Of a stretch of DNA of 64,000 nt, positions 26,401-40,955 are shown one piece after another. This stretch comes from Rhizobium sp. P40RR-XXII (GTDB lineage Bacteria; Pseudomonadota; Alphaproteobacteria; Rhizobiales; Rhizobiaceae). Within the stretch, counting starts at the first letter, position 1; each line of letters begins with the position of its first letter. The translations under genes and the position numbers were made by a program. The notes under the pieces are model-generated. The model worked only from the letters and a program-made list of their open reading frames with translations. It ran no database searches and was not told the origin of the DNA. The stretch is from positions 93,536 to 157,535 of the forward strand of contig NZ_JABAII010000016.1 of the NCBI RefSeq assembly GCF_012641405.1, read 5' to 3'.

Positions 26401-27592
26401 GGTCGAGATGCTGCGTGGTCAGGTCGCTCTTGCTGGTCCGAAGGGCTTCAAGAAGGGCACCGAGCTGTCGAACGCCGTCGTTTCGGAGTATCCCCGTTCG
26501 CAGTGGTGGATGTTCGCCGTCGAAGACGAGAAGATCCAGGGCGAACTCGAAGCCCTGCGTGGCCAGTACGACGAATCCAAGTCGCGTCTTGAACAGCGCT
26601 TCATGGACAAGGTCGAGAAGGTCCAGCGCGGCGACGAAATGCCTCCGGGCGTCATGAAGATGGTCAAGGTCTTCGTTGCGGTGAAGCGCAAGATCCAGCC
26701 GGGCGACAAGATGGCCGGCCGTCACGGGAACAAGGGCGTGGTCTCGCGCATTGTTCCGGTTGAAGACATGCCGTTCCTGGAAGACGGCACGCATGTCGAT
26801 ATCGTGCTGAACCCGCTGGGCGTTCCCTCGCGCATGAACGTTGGTCAGATTCTCGAAACGCACCTTGGCTGGGCTTGCGCCGGCATGGGTCGCCAGATCG
26901 GTGAGCTGATCGAAGCCTACAAGGCAAGTGGCAACATCGAGCCTCTGCGCAAGACGATCGACATGGTCGTCGGTGACGGTCCGAAGAGCGACGACGTGCA
27001 CGAGTATGACGATGCGTCGGTTCTGCGTCTGGCAGACCAGTGGAAGCGTGGCGTGTCCATCGCGACCCCGGTCTTCGATGGCGCCGGCGAAGCAGACGTC
27101 AACGAGATGCTGGAAATGGCAGGTCTCAAGCAGACGGGTCAGTCGACGCTGTATGACGGTCGTACCGGCGAGCAGTTCGACCGCCAGGTCACGGTTGGCT
27201 ACATCTACATGCTGAAGCTGAACCACCTTGTCGACGACAAGATCCACGCCCGTTCGATCGGTCCGTACTCGCTCGTTACCCAGCAGCCGCTGGGCGGTAA
27301 GGCGCAGTTCGGCGGTCAGCGCTTCGGCGAAATGGAAGTCTGGGCGCTGGAAGCTTACGGTGCAGCCTACACGCTGCAGGAAATGCTCACGGTCAAGTCG
27401 GACGACGTGGCCGGCCGCACCAAGGTCTACGAAGCCATCGTTCGTGGCGACGACACCTTCGAGGCGGGCATTCCGGAAAGCTTCAACGTTCTCGTCAAGG
27501 AAATGCGCTCGCTGGGCCTCAGCGTCGAACTGGAAAATTCCAAGGTCGACGATCTGCAGACGGCAAGCCAGCTTCCGGACGCAGCCGAGTAA
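23450..27592 (+). CDS. rpoB: DNA-directed RNA polymerase subunit beta
   Basis: 1380 residues from the ATG at 23450, with AAAGGAG 7 bases upstream; an in-frame ATG at 23414 would add 12 residues and lacks such a site. The rifampicin-binding cluster spans about residues 515-580 ([20 protein letters not shown], then [11 protein letters not shown]), the FPNIGLI-type region [17 protein letters not shown] follows, and [10 protein letters not shown] marks the switch and active-site region. Length and order are normal. It forms one jaw of the active cleft with rpoC. Confidence 0.99.
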   Translation: [1380 protein letters not shown]

Positions 27593-27602
27593 TAACCTGT
27601 CG

Positions 27603-27629
27603 GGTGCGCGCTGTTGGTCAGCGCGCACC
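27603..27629 (+). other. Strong mRNA hairpin between rpoB and rpoC
   Basis: A perfect 11-bp GC-rich stem GGTGCGCGCTG (27603-27613) / CAGCGCGCACC (27619-27629) with a 5-base loop, lying 10 bases after the rpoB stop. No T-run follows, so it is probably an mRNA structural or processing element, not a terminator. Confidence 0.6.
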
Positions 27630-27766
27630 GTTGGAATATTGCAGCGCCGTCGACGTCCCTTCGGATGCATGGCGCCGCAAGGCGGTTTTAAAGCGTCAGG
27701 CCGGCTCCCGGGATTTGCCGGCACTGTTCGCAATTCGAGGGCGTTTCGCCCCTAAAGGAGATAGGC

Positions 27767-31975
<4,209 letters not shown>

Positions 31976-31998
31976 GCGGCACGGCATTGAAAAAATCA

Positions 31999-32032
31999 AA
32001 ACCGCCCGGAGCGATCCGGGCGGTTTCTTTTT
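31999..32032 (+). terminator. Rho-independent terminator of rpoBC
   Basis: A perfect 12-bp stem AAACCGCCCGGA / TCCGGGCGGTTT with a GCGA tetraloop, followed by CTTTTTG. Confidence 0.95.
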
Positions 32033-32096
32033 GCATGGTGTAAAGTCGATAGGCGAGGGCGGGTCGCCTCCACAGAGGGCGGCGACAGCCGGCGCG

Positions 32097-32390
32097 TCAG
32101 CGGAAGCGGATGATCGCGACTTCGCCTTCGAGTGCGCCCTGATAGGCGGAGGCGTGCGGCTCCTCATCCGGTATGTCCGTCAGCAGACCGATCTGGTCGA
32201 GGTCGGCCTCGATGAAGCCTTCCTCGGCAAGCGCGTTCAGCGCCTCGCGCACGGCGGTATCGTCGTCGGGTGCCTTCAGCATGACATGCAGATCGATGCC
32301 TTCGCCGCCATCGGTTTCATAGCCCTTGCCGATGATGATGAAGACCATGGGGCCGTCGGAATTGTTGTCGTTATCTGGCGCAGTAATCAT
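32097..32390 (-). CDS. Conserved hypothetical acidic protein
   Basis: 97 residues on the reverse strand, with AAGGA 6 bases before the ATG. Very acidic; no signal peptide, membrane span or Cys. After a disordered Asn/Asp-rich start it has a beta strand (MVFIIIGKGYE), a DLHVMLKAPDDD segment and an amphipathic helix (DTAVREALNALAEEGF), then a C-terminal strand (VAIIRFR). The pattern suggests a small alpha/beta fold. It sits alone between rpoC and the str operon; function unknown. Confidence 0.65.
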   Translation of the reverse strand: MITAPDNDNNSDGPMVFIIIGKGYETDGGEGIDLHVMLKAPDDDTAVREALNALAEEGFIEADLDQIGLLTDIPDEEPHASAYQGALEGEVAIIRFR

Positions 32391-32896
32391 GTGTCTTCCT
32401 TCGGGAGTGTCGAATCGACCCGGCGATTCCCTGTGGTTGCACGGGCGTCGGATGGAATTGTCTTTCCGTGATTCCTTATAGGGATTTTAACGAAATACCA
32501 AAGTCGATCTTGCCGAACAGGCGGCATTTCCGTATCCAAAGCCTCAAATGGCTGGTTTTCCCGGCCTTTCAGGCCTTTGTGACAAAGATAATTTCTTAAC
32601 CGGCCTTGACGAAACGGCGGGAAACCAGTAGTACCGCCGCCATCGGGACCCATGTGAGGCATGGCTGTTCGGAGCGACGCGCTCTGGAGTTCACCTCAAA
32701 CAAGGTTCTAAACGCACGTTGAAGACACGAATGCTGCACGCAAGACGCTATTACAGCGTCCTCTGCTTTTCTGTGGTCCATCTGCGAAAGCGGATCGGGC
32801 CACGTTTTGCGCATTGAGACGAACGTGTGTCGTTGCCGGTGACGGCGAAAGTGAAGCCCGTAAGGGTGTCGAGATAGATTTACAAGGGATGGTTGA
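32391..32896 (+). other. Intergenic region: str-operon promoter and long rpsL leader
   Basis: 506 bases. The reverse-strand gene at 32390 needs a promoter here, and the str operon a divergent one; the best forward candidate is at 32606. About 265 bases of leader follow before rpsL, long enough for a regulatory structure, though none was clearly recognised. No coding region was seen. Confidence 0.5.
32606..32634 (+). promoter_or_regulatory. Candidate promoter of the str operon
   Basis: TTGACG (preceded by C, giving the rhizobial CTTGAC) at 32606-32611 and TAGTAC at 32629-32634, spaced 17 bases. The -35 is strong, the -10 is weak. Confidence 0.45.
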
Positions 32897-33268
32897 ATGC
32901 CTACCGTAAACCAGCTGATCCGCAAGCCTCGTCAGGCACAGGTAAAGCGTAATAAGGTTCCCGCTCTCCAGGAGAACCCGCAGAAGCGCGGCGTTTGCAC
33001 CCGCGTCTACACGACGACGCCGAAGAAGCCGAACTCGGCTCTGCGTAAGGTCGCAAAGATCCGTCTGACCAACGGCTTTGAAGTCATTGGTTACATTCCC
33101 GGTGAAGGTCACAACCTTCAGGAACACTCTGTCGTCATGATCCGTGGCGGCCGCGTCAAGGACCTTCCGGGTGTCCGTTATCACATCATCCGCGGCGTTC
33201 TCGATACCCAGGGTGTCAAGAACCGCAAGCAGCGCCGTTCCAAGTACGGTGCGAAGCGTCCGAAGTAA
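32897..33268 (+). CDS. rpsL: 30S ribosomal protein S12
   Basis: 123 residues, standard length. The decoding-site loops are [15 protein letters not shown] and the [13 protein letters not shown] loop; the Lys residues at the positions tied to streptomycin sensitivity are present. S12 monitors codon-anticodon pairing. First gene of rpsL-rpsG-fusA-tuf. Confidence 0.99.
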
Positions 33269-33347
33269 TTCGGTTTCAGGTAATCCGGTGCTGCGCGAGG
33301 TTCTCCGCGTGGTGAAGCGCCGCCAATAGTTGAGAGACGAGAAGTAC

Positions 33348-33818
33348 ATGTCCAGACGTCACAGAGCAGAAAAGCGCGAGATCAACCCGGACCCGAAGTT
33401 CGGCGATCTGGTCGTCACCAAGTTCATGAATGCCATCATGCTCGACGGCAAAAAGTCCGTGGCTGAAAACATCGTATACGGCGCATTCGACGCCGTGCAG
33501 GGCAAGGCAAAGCAGGAGCCGCTCGGCGTGTTCCATCAGGCTTTGGATAACATCGCTCCGCACGTTGAAGTTCGTTCGCGTCGTGTTGGTGGTGCTACCT
33601 ACCAGGTTCCGGTCGATGTTCGTCCGGAGCGCCGTCAGGCTCTGGCCATCCGCTGGCTGATCGCTGCTGCTCGCAAGCGCAACGAAACCACCATGGTCGA
33701 TCGCCTCAGCGGCGAACTTCTCGATGCCTCCAACAACCGCGGCGCCGCCGTCAAGAAGCGCGAAGACACGCACAAGATGGCTGATGCCAACCGTGCGTTC
33801 TCGCATTATCGCTGGTAA
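33348..33818 (+). CDS. rpsG: 30S ribosomal protein S7
   Basis: 156 residues from the ATG at 33348; an in-frame start at 33330 would add six residues. Starts MSRRHRAEKREINPDP, with the conserved NALDNI-like helix (HQALDNIAPHVEVRSRRVGG) and the AIRWLIAAARKR helix that contacts the E-site tRNA. S7 nucleates the 30S head and often represses str-operon translation. 30 bp separate it from fusA. Confidence 0.99.
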   Translation: MSRRHRAEKREINPDPKFGDLVVTKFMNAIMLDGKKSVAENIVYGAFDAVQGKAKQEPLGVFHQALDNIAPHVEVRSRRVGGATYQVPVDVRPERRQALAIRWLIAAARKRNETTMVDRLSGELLDASNNRGAAVKKREDTHKMADANRAFSHYRW

Positions 33819-33848
33819 TCCCGAACGGTTTCGGAAAGGCAGTCCACA

Positions 33849-35948
<2,100 letters not shown>

Positions 35949-36015
35949 CCGGAATACCAATTGACCGATAACAAGAATTGATCCCCCAGGGGACAGGAAA
36001 AACGGAGAGCCGAAA

Positions 36016-37191
36016 ATGGCAAAGAGTAAGTTTGAGCGCAATAAGCCGCACGTTAACATCGGGACGATCGGGCACGTTGACCACGGCAAGACGTCCTTGA
36101 CGGCAGCGATCACGAAGTACTTCGGCGAGTTCAAGGCGTACGACCAGATCGACGCCGCACCGGAAGAAAAGGCACGCGGCATCACGATCTCGACGGCACA
36201 CGTCGAGTACGAGACGCCTGCTCGCCACTATGCGCACGTCGACTGCCCCGGCCACGCCGACTATGTGAAGAACATGATCACCGGTGCCGCACAGATGGAC
36301 GGCGCGATCCTGGTTTGCTCGGCTGCCGACGGCCCGATGCCGCAGACGCGCGAGCACATCCTGCTTGCCCGCCAGGTTGGCGTTCCGGCGATCGTGGTGT
36401 TCCTGAACAAGGTCGACCAGGTTGACGACGCTGAGCTTCTCGAGCTGGTCGAGCTTGAAGTTCGCGAGCTTCTGTCGTCCTACGACTTCCCGGGCGACGA
36501 CATTCCGGTCGTCAAGGGTTCGGCGCTTGCCGCTCTTGAAGATTCGGACAAGAAGATCGGCGAAGACGCGATCCGCGAGCTGATGGCTCAGGTTGACGCC
36601 TACATCCCGACGCCAGAGCGTCCGATCGACCAGCCGTTCCTGATGCCGATCGAAGACGTGTTCTCGATCTCTGGCCGTGGTACGGTTGTGACGGGCCGCG
36701 TCGAGCGCGGTATCGTCAAGGTTGGCGAAGAAGTCGAGATCGTCGGCATCCGCCCGACGTCGAAGACGACGGTGACCGGCGTTGAAATGTTCCGCAAGCT
36801 GCTCGATCAGGGCCAGGCCGGCGACAACATCGGCGCGCTGGTTCGTGGTGTGAACCGTGACGGCGTCGAGCGTGGCCAGATCCTGTGCAAGCCTGGCTCT
36901 GTCAAGCCGCACAAGAAGTTCATGGCCGAAGCCTACATCCTGACGAAGGAAGAAGGTGGCCGTCATACGCCGTTCTTCACGAACTACCGTCCGCAGTTCT
37001 ACTTCCGCACGACGGATGTGACCGGCATCGTGACGCTTCCGGAAGGCACGGAAATGGTTATGCCTGGCGACAACGTCACCGTTGCCGTTGAGCTGATCGT
37101 TCCGATCGCGATGGAAGAAAAGCTTCGCTTCGCCATCCGCGAAGGCGGCCGTACCGTCGGCGCAGGCATCGTCGCCTCCATCGTCGAGTAA
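36016..37191 (+). CDS. tuf: Elongation factor Tu (copy 2, str operon)
   Basis: 391 residues identical to the product of tuf copy 1 at 14531-15706, and identical in nucleotides as far as I can compare, including silent positions. This copy is in the ancestral place after fusA, with a GGAGAGCCGAAA ribosome-binding region unlike that of copy 1. It would supply EF-Tu in step with the str operon, while copy 1 is transcribed separately. Confidence 0.99.
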   Translation: MAKSKFERNKPHVNIGTIGHVDHGKTSLTAAITKYFGEFKAYDQIDAAPEEKARGITISTAHVEYETPARHYAHVDCPGHADYVKNMITGAAQMDGAILVCSAADGPMPQTREHILLARQVGVPAIVVFLNKVDQVDDAELLELVELEVRELLSSYDFPGDDIPVVKGSALAALEDSDKKIGEDAIRELMAQVDAYIPTPERPIDQPFLMPIEDVFSISGRGTVVTGRVERGIVKVGEEVEIVGIRPTSKTTVTGVEMFRKLLDQGQAGDNIGALVRGVNRDGVERGQILCKPGSVKPHKKFMAEAYILTKEEGGRHTPFFTNYRPQFYFRTTDVTGIVTLPEGTEMVMPGDNVTVAVELIVPIAMEEKLRFAIREGGRTVGAGIVASIVE

Positions 37192-37509
37192 TTCGAAGGC
37201 GGCCACTCCACCCGAGTGGCCGATTCGAGGACGATGACAATAATATGAAGCAAGCGGCAGTAGTCGCTTGCTTATGACATGGAAATGTTGCAAATGGCGC
37301 GCGAGCGCGATTTGAGCTCTGCTTCGGATAACGAAGCGGCCAATGCGATTAACAATGAAGGTGGGCCGAAAGGTCTGAAGAGTGGATGGGGATGCCGCAG
37401 CCGGCGTTCCTCTCGATCTTTGAAACCGGTGATCCGCCTTAGGAAAAAGAACAATCCGTGCCCTTTTTTGAGCGGCACGCGAGATAACAAAACACAAGGA
37501 TAACGTCGA
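37192..37509 (+). promoter_or_regulatory. tuf-rpsJ intergenic region / S10 leader
   Basis: 318 bases. A hairpin with GGCCACT/AGTGGCC arms (37201-37221), flanked by complementary TCGAA/TTCGA, follows tuf but has no T-run. The last 230 bases before rpsJ are a leader; in gammaproteobacteria the S10 leader is the target of L4, but no matching structure is claimed here. No convincing promoter and no gene were recognised. Confidence 0.4.
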
Positions 37510-37818
37510 ATGAACGGCCAAAATATCCGCATTCGCCTGAAGGCGTTCGATCACCGGATTCTCGATGCTTCCACGCGCGAGATCGTGTCGACGGCGAAGC
37601 GCACCGGTGCTAGCGTCCGGGGCCCCGTTCCGCTTCCGACTCGTATCGAGAAGTTCACGGTTAACCGGTCCCCGCACATCGACAAGAAGAGCCGCGAGCA
37701 GTTCGAGATGCGCACGCATAAGCGCCTCCTCGACATCGTTGATCCGACCCCGCAGACGGTAGACGCGCTGATGAAGCTCGATCTCGCCGCCGGTGTCGAT
37801 GTTGAGATCAAGCTCTGA
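37510..37818 (+). CDS. rpsJ: 30S ribosomal protein S10 (NusE)
   Basis: 102 residues, standard. Begins NGQNIRIRLKAFDHRILD and contains the GPVPLPTRIEKFTVNRSPH loop. S10 belongs to the 30S head and, as NusE, binds NusB and the KOW domain of NusG for antitermination and transcription-translation coupling. First gene of the S10 operon. Confidence 0.99.
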   Translation: MNGQNIRIRLKAFDHRILDASTREIVSTAKRTGASVRGPVPLPTRIEKFTVNRSPHIDKKSREQFEMRTHKRLLDIVDPTPQTVDALMKLDLAAGVDVEIKL

Positions 37819-37855
37819 GACCTGGTTCTCGAGCTGAGTGAGAAGGATTGAACCG

Positions 37856-38497
37856 ATGCGTTCAGGTGTGATTGCACAGAAGGTGGGAATGACCCGCGTC
37901 TATAACGACGCTGGCGAGCATGTCCCGGTAACGGTATTGCGTTTGGATGGCTGCCAGGTCGTAGCCCAGCGCACAGTTGAAAAGAATGGCTACACCGCAG
38001 TTCAGCTGGGTGCCGGCCAGGCTAAGGTTAAGAACACGACGAAGGCCCTGCGCGGTCATTTCGCCGTCGCAAGCGTTGAGCCGAAGGCCAAGCTCGTTGA
38101 ATTCCGTGTTACGGACGACAACCTGCTCGAAGTCGGCACCGAACTGAAGGCTGCTCACTTCACGGCGGGCCAGCTCGTCGACGTGACCGGCACGACGATC
38201 GGTAAGGGCTTTGCCGGCGCCATCAAGCGCCACGGTTTCGGCGGTCTGCGCGCCACGCACGGTGTGTCGGTTTCGCACCGCTCGCACGGTTCGACCGGCT
38301 CGCGCCAGGATCCGGGCAAGGTGTTCAAGAACAAGAAGATGGCTGGTCACATGGGCCAGACGCGCGTGACGACGCAGAACCTTGAAGTGGTTTCGACCGA
38401 TGAAGATCGCGGTCTGATCCTCGTCAAGGGCGCGGTTCCCGGCTCCAAGGGTGCCTGGATCATCGTGCGCGACGCCGTCAAGTCGGCAGCGAAGTAA
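37856..38497 (+). CDS. rplC: 50S ribosomal protein L3
   Basis: 213 residues from the ATG at 37856, with AGAAGG 9 bases upstream; a GTG at 37838 is less likely. Motifs: MRSGVIAQKVGMTRVYND, GKGFAGAIKRHGF and HRSHGSTGSRQDPGKVFKNK, the central extension near the peptidyl-transferase centre, including the Gln that PrmB methylates in many bacteria. Early assembly protein of the 50S. Confidence 0.98.
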   Translation: MRSGVIAQKVGMTRVYNDAGEHVPVTVLRLDGCQVVAQRTVEKNGYTAVQLGAGQAKVKNTTKALRGHFAVASVEPKAKLVEFRVTDDNLLEVGTELKAAHFTAGQLVDVTGTTIGKGFAGAIKRHGFGGLRATHGVSVSHRSHGSTGSRQDPGKVFKNKKMAGHMGQTRVTTQNLEVVSTDEDRGLILVKGAVPGSKGAWIIVRDAVKSAAK

Positions 38498-38510
38498 GGG
38501 AGCCAAACCA

Positions 38511-39131
38511 ATGGAATTGAACGTCAAGACCCTCGAGGGCAAAGACGCTGGGAAGGTTTCCCTTTCTGACGCGATTTTCGGCCTTGAGCCGCGTGAAGAC
38601 ATTCTTGCCCGCGTCATTCGCTGGCAGCTTGCCAAGAAGCAGCAGGGCACGCACCAGGCAAAGGGCCGCGCGGATGTTTCGCGTACCGGCGCCAAGATGT
38701 ACAAGCAGAAGGGTACGGGCCGCGCTCGTCACCATTCGGCTCGTGCTCCGCAGTTCCGCGGCGGTGGTAAGGCTCACGGCCCTGTCGCCCGCAGCCATGA
38801 ACATGATCTGCCGAAGAAGGTTCGCGCCCTCGGCCTGCGTCATGCTCTCTCGGCTAAGTTCAAGGCTGAAGACGTGATCGTCATCGACAATCTCGTCGCA
38901 ACCGAAGCCAAGACCAAGGCACTCGCTGGCGCTTTCGAGACGCTCGGCCTGACGAACGCTCTGTTCATCGGCGGCGCTGAGCTCGACAGCAACTTCAAGC
39001 TCGCAGCCCAGAACATTCCGAACATCGATGTTCTGCCGGTTCAGGGCATCAACGTTTACGACATCCTGCGCCGCGGCAAGCTCGTGCTGTCCAAGGCTGC
39101 AGTTGAAGCTCTAGAGGAGCGATTCAAGTGA
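38511..39131 (+). CDS. rplD: 50S ribosomal protein L4
   Basis: 206 residues from the ATG at 38511; the longer frame from 38451 overlaps rplC and is rejected. The Arg/Lys-rich exit-tunnel loop is visible (KGRADVSRTGAKMYKQKGTG and the following RARHHSARAPQFRGGG). L4 lines the peptide tunnel near L22 and, in some bacteria, regulates the S10 operon. Its TGA overlaps the GTG of rplW by 4 bp. Confidence 0.98.
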   Translation: MELNVKTLEGKDAGKVSLSDAIFGLEPREDILARVIRWQLAKKQQGTHQAKGRADVSRTGAKMYKQKGTGRARHHSARAPQFRGGGKAHGPVARSHEHDLPKKVRALGLRHALSAKFKAEDVIVIDNLVATEAKTKALAGAFETLGLTNALFIGGAELDSNFKLAAQNIPNIDVLPVQGINVYDILRRGKLVLSKAAVEALEERFK

Positions 39132-39421
39132 CGGATCTTCGCCATTACGATGTGATCGTTTCTCCTGCGATCACCGAAAAGTCCACGCTACTTTCGGACA
39201 ACAACCAGGTTGTTTTCAACGTTGCCAAGACCGCGACGAAGCCTGAAATCAAGGCTGCCGTCGAAGCGCTCTTCGGCGTCAAGGTTACGGCCGTTAACAC
39301 TCTGCTGCGCCTCGGCAAGACCAAGCGGTTCAAGGGTCTCGTCGGCAAGCAGAAGGACGTGAAGAAGGCTGTTGTGACGCTTGCCGAAGGCCAGTCGATC
39401 GACGTCTCCACCGGTCTCTGA
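39128..39421 (+). CDS. rplW: 50S ribosomal protein L23
   Basis: 97 residues with a GTG start coupled to rplD by a GTGA overlap. Has VSPAITEKSTLL near the start, a VFNVAKTATKPEIKAAVEALF core and the GKTKRFKGLVGK loop. L23 sits at the tunnel exit and is the docking site of trigger factor and SRP. Confidence 0.98.
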   Translation: MTDLRHYDVIVSPAITEKSTLLSDNNQVVFNVAKTATKPEIKAAVEALFGVKVTAVNTLLRLGKTKRFKGLVGKQKDVKKAVVTLAEGQSIDVSTGL

Positions 39422-39432
39422 GGAATAAGAAA

Positions 39433-40269
39433 ATGGCATTGAAAACATTCAATCCGACGACCCCGAGCCAGCGTCAGCTGGTCATCGTCGATCGCTCCTC
39501 CCTCTACAAGGGCAAGCCGGTCAAGACGCTGACGGAAGGCCTGACCTCTAAGGGCGGCCGCAACAACACCGGCCGCATCACCGTGCGTTTCCAGGGTGGC
39601 GGTCACAAGCGCACCTATCGCCTGGTGGACTTCAAGCGTCGCAAGTTCGACGTGGACGCGACCGTCGAGCGCATCGAATACGATCCGAACCGTACCGCTT
39701 ACATCGCTCTGGTGAAGTACACGGACGGCGAACTGGCCTATATCCTCGCTCCGCAGCGCCTCGCTGCCGGCGACAAGGTCATCGCTTCGGAAAAGGCAGT
39801 TGACGTGAAGCCTGGCAACGCCATGCCGCTTCAGTTCATCCCGGTCGGCTCCATCATCCACAATGTGGAAATGAAGCCGGGCAAGGGTGGTCAGATCGCT
39901 CGCTCCGCCGGTTCCTACGCTCAGCTCGTCGGCCGCGACCAGGGTATGGCGATCCTTCGTCTGAACTCAGGCGAACAGCGCCTCGTGCACGGCACCTGCC
40001 TTGCCTCGATCGGTGCGGTTTCGAACCCGGATCACGGCAACATCAACGACGGTAAGGCCGGTCGTTCGCGTTGGCGTGGCAAGAAGCCGCATAACCGCGG
40101 CGTTGTCATGAACCCGGTCGACCATCCGCACGGCGGTGGTGAAGGCCGCACCTCCGGTGGTCGCCATCCGGTGACCCCATGGGGCAAGCCGACCAAGGGT
40201 AAGCGTACGCGGTCGAACAAGTCGACCGACAAGATGATCATGCGCTCGCGCCATCAGCGCAAGAAGTAA
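39433..40269 (+). CDS. rplB: 50S ribosomal protein L2
   Basis: 278 residues. The SH3/OB domains and the C-terminal GVVMNPVDHPHGGGEGRTSG segment, with the conserved His near the peptidyl-transferase centre, are intact. L2 joins the two subunits through bridge B7b and is needed for 50S activity. Spacing to rpsS is 15 bp. Confidence 0.99.
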   Translation: MALKTFNPTTPSQRQLVIVDRSSLYKGKPVKTLTEGLTSKGGRNNTGRITVRFQGGGHKRTYRLVDFKRRKFDVDATVERIEYDPNRTAYIALVKYTDGELAYILAPQRLAAGDKVIASEKAVDVKPGNAMPLQFIPVGSIIHNVEMKPGKGGQIARSAGSYAQLVGRDQGMAILRLNSGEQRLVHGTCLASIGAVSNPDHGNINDGKAGRSRWRGKKPHNRGVVMNPVDHPHGGGEGRTSGGRHPVTPWGKPTKGKRTRSNKSTDKMIMRSRHQRKK

Positions 40270-40284
40270 GAGAGGAAGTCTCAA

Positions 40285-40563
40285 GTGGCTCGTTCAGTAT
40301 GGAAAGGTCCGTTTGTTGACGGCTATCTTCTCAAGAAGGCTGAGAAGGTGCGCGAAGGCGGACGCAATGAAATAATCAAGATGTGGAGCCGCCGCTCCAC
40401 GATCATGCCGCAGTTCGTTGGTCTCACCTTCGGCGTCTACAACGGCAGCAAGCACATTCCGGTCAGCGTCAATGAAGACATGGTCGGCCACAAGTTCGGC
40501 GAGTTCGCCCCGACCCGTACCTATTATGGTCACGGTGCGGACAAGAAGGCGAAGAGGAAGTAA
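40285..40563 (+). CDS. rpsS: 30S ribosomal protein S19
   Basis: 92 residues, GTG start with GAGGAAG upstream. Starts ARSVWKGPFVDGYLLKKAEK; the conserved GHKFGEFAPTRTYYGH loop lies near the C-terminus. S19 is in the 30S head next to S13, whose gene is downstream at 49617. Confidence 0.99.
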   Translation: MARSVWKGPFVDGYLLKKAEKVREGGRNEIIKMWSRRSTIMPQFVGLTFGVYNGSKHIPVSVNEDMVGHKFGEFAPTRTYYGHGADKKAKRK

Positions 40564-40565
40564 CA

Positions 40566-40955
40566 ATGGGCAAGGCAAAAACCGAACGCCGGCTGAAGGA
40601 CAATGAGGCGCAGGCAGTTGCGCGCACGCTCCGTGTCAGCCCGCAGAAGCTCAACCTGGTCGCGGCTTCGATCCGTGGCAAGAAGGTTGATCGTGCTCTC
40701 GCAGAGCTGGAATTCTCGCGCAAGCGCATCGCTGGCGCCGTGAAGAAGACTCTTGAATCTGCGATCGCCAATGCAGAAAACAACCACGATCTCGACGTTG
40801 ACTCGCTGGTCGTAGCGGAAGCTTACGTCGGCAAGTCGATCGTCATGAAGCGTTTTCACGCTCGTGGCCGCGGTCGCGCGTCTCGTATCGAGCGTCCGTT
40901 CGCGCACCTGACGATCGTCGTCCGTGAAGTTGAAGCTCAAGGGGAGGCCGCATAA
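40566..40955 (+). CDS. rplV: 50S ribosomal protein L22
   Basis: 129 residues, two bases after the rpsS stop. The helical core (LRVSPQKLNLVAASIRGKKV) and the long beta hairpin that reaches the exit tunnel (MKRFHARGRGRASRIERPFA) are present. Its TAA overlaps the ATG of rpsC by one base. Confidence 0.99.
   Translation: MGKAKTERRLKDNEAQAVARTLRVSPQKLNLVAASIRGKKVDRALAELEFSRKRIAGAVKKTLESAIANAENNHDLDVDSLVVAEAYVGKSIVMKRFHARGRGRASRIERPFAHLTIVVREVEAQGEAA

Noticed and set aside
23369..27733. A 1454-codon open frame on the reverse strand opposite rpoB
   Set aside because: GC-rich codon bias of rpoB keeps the antisense frame open; the product is rich in Val, Asp, Arg and Leu with no domain, and rpoB is unmistakable.
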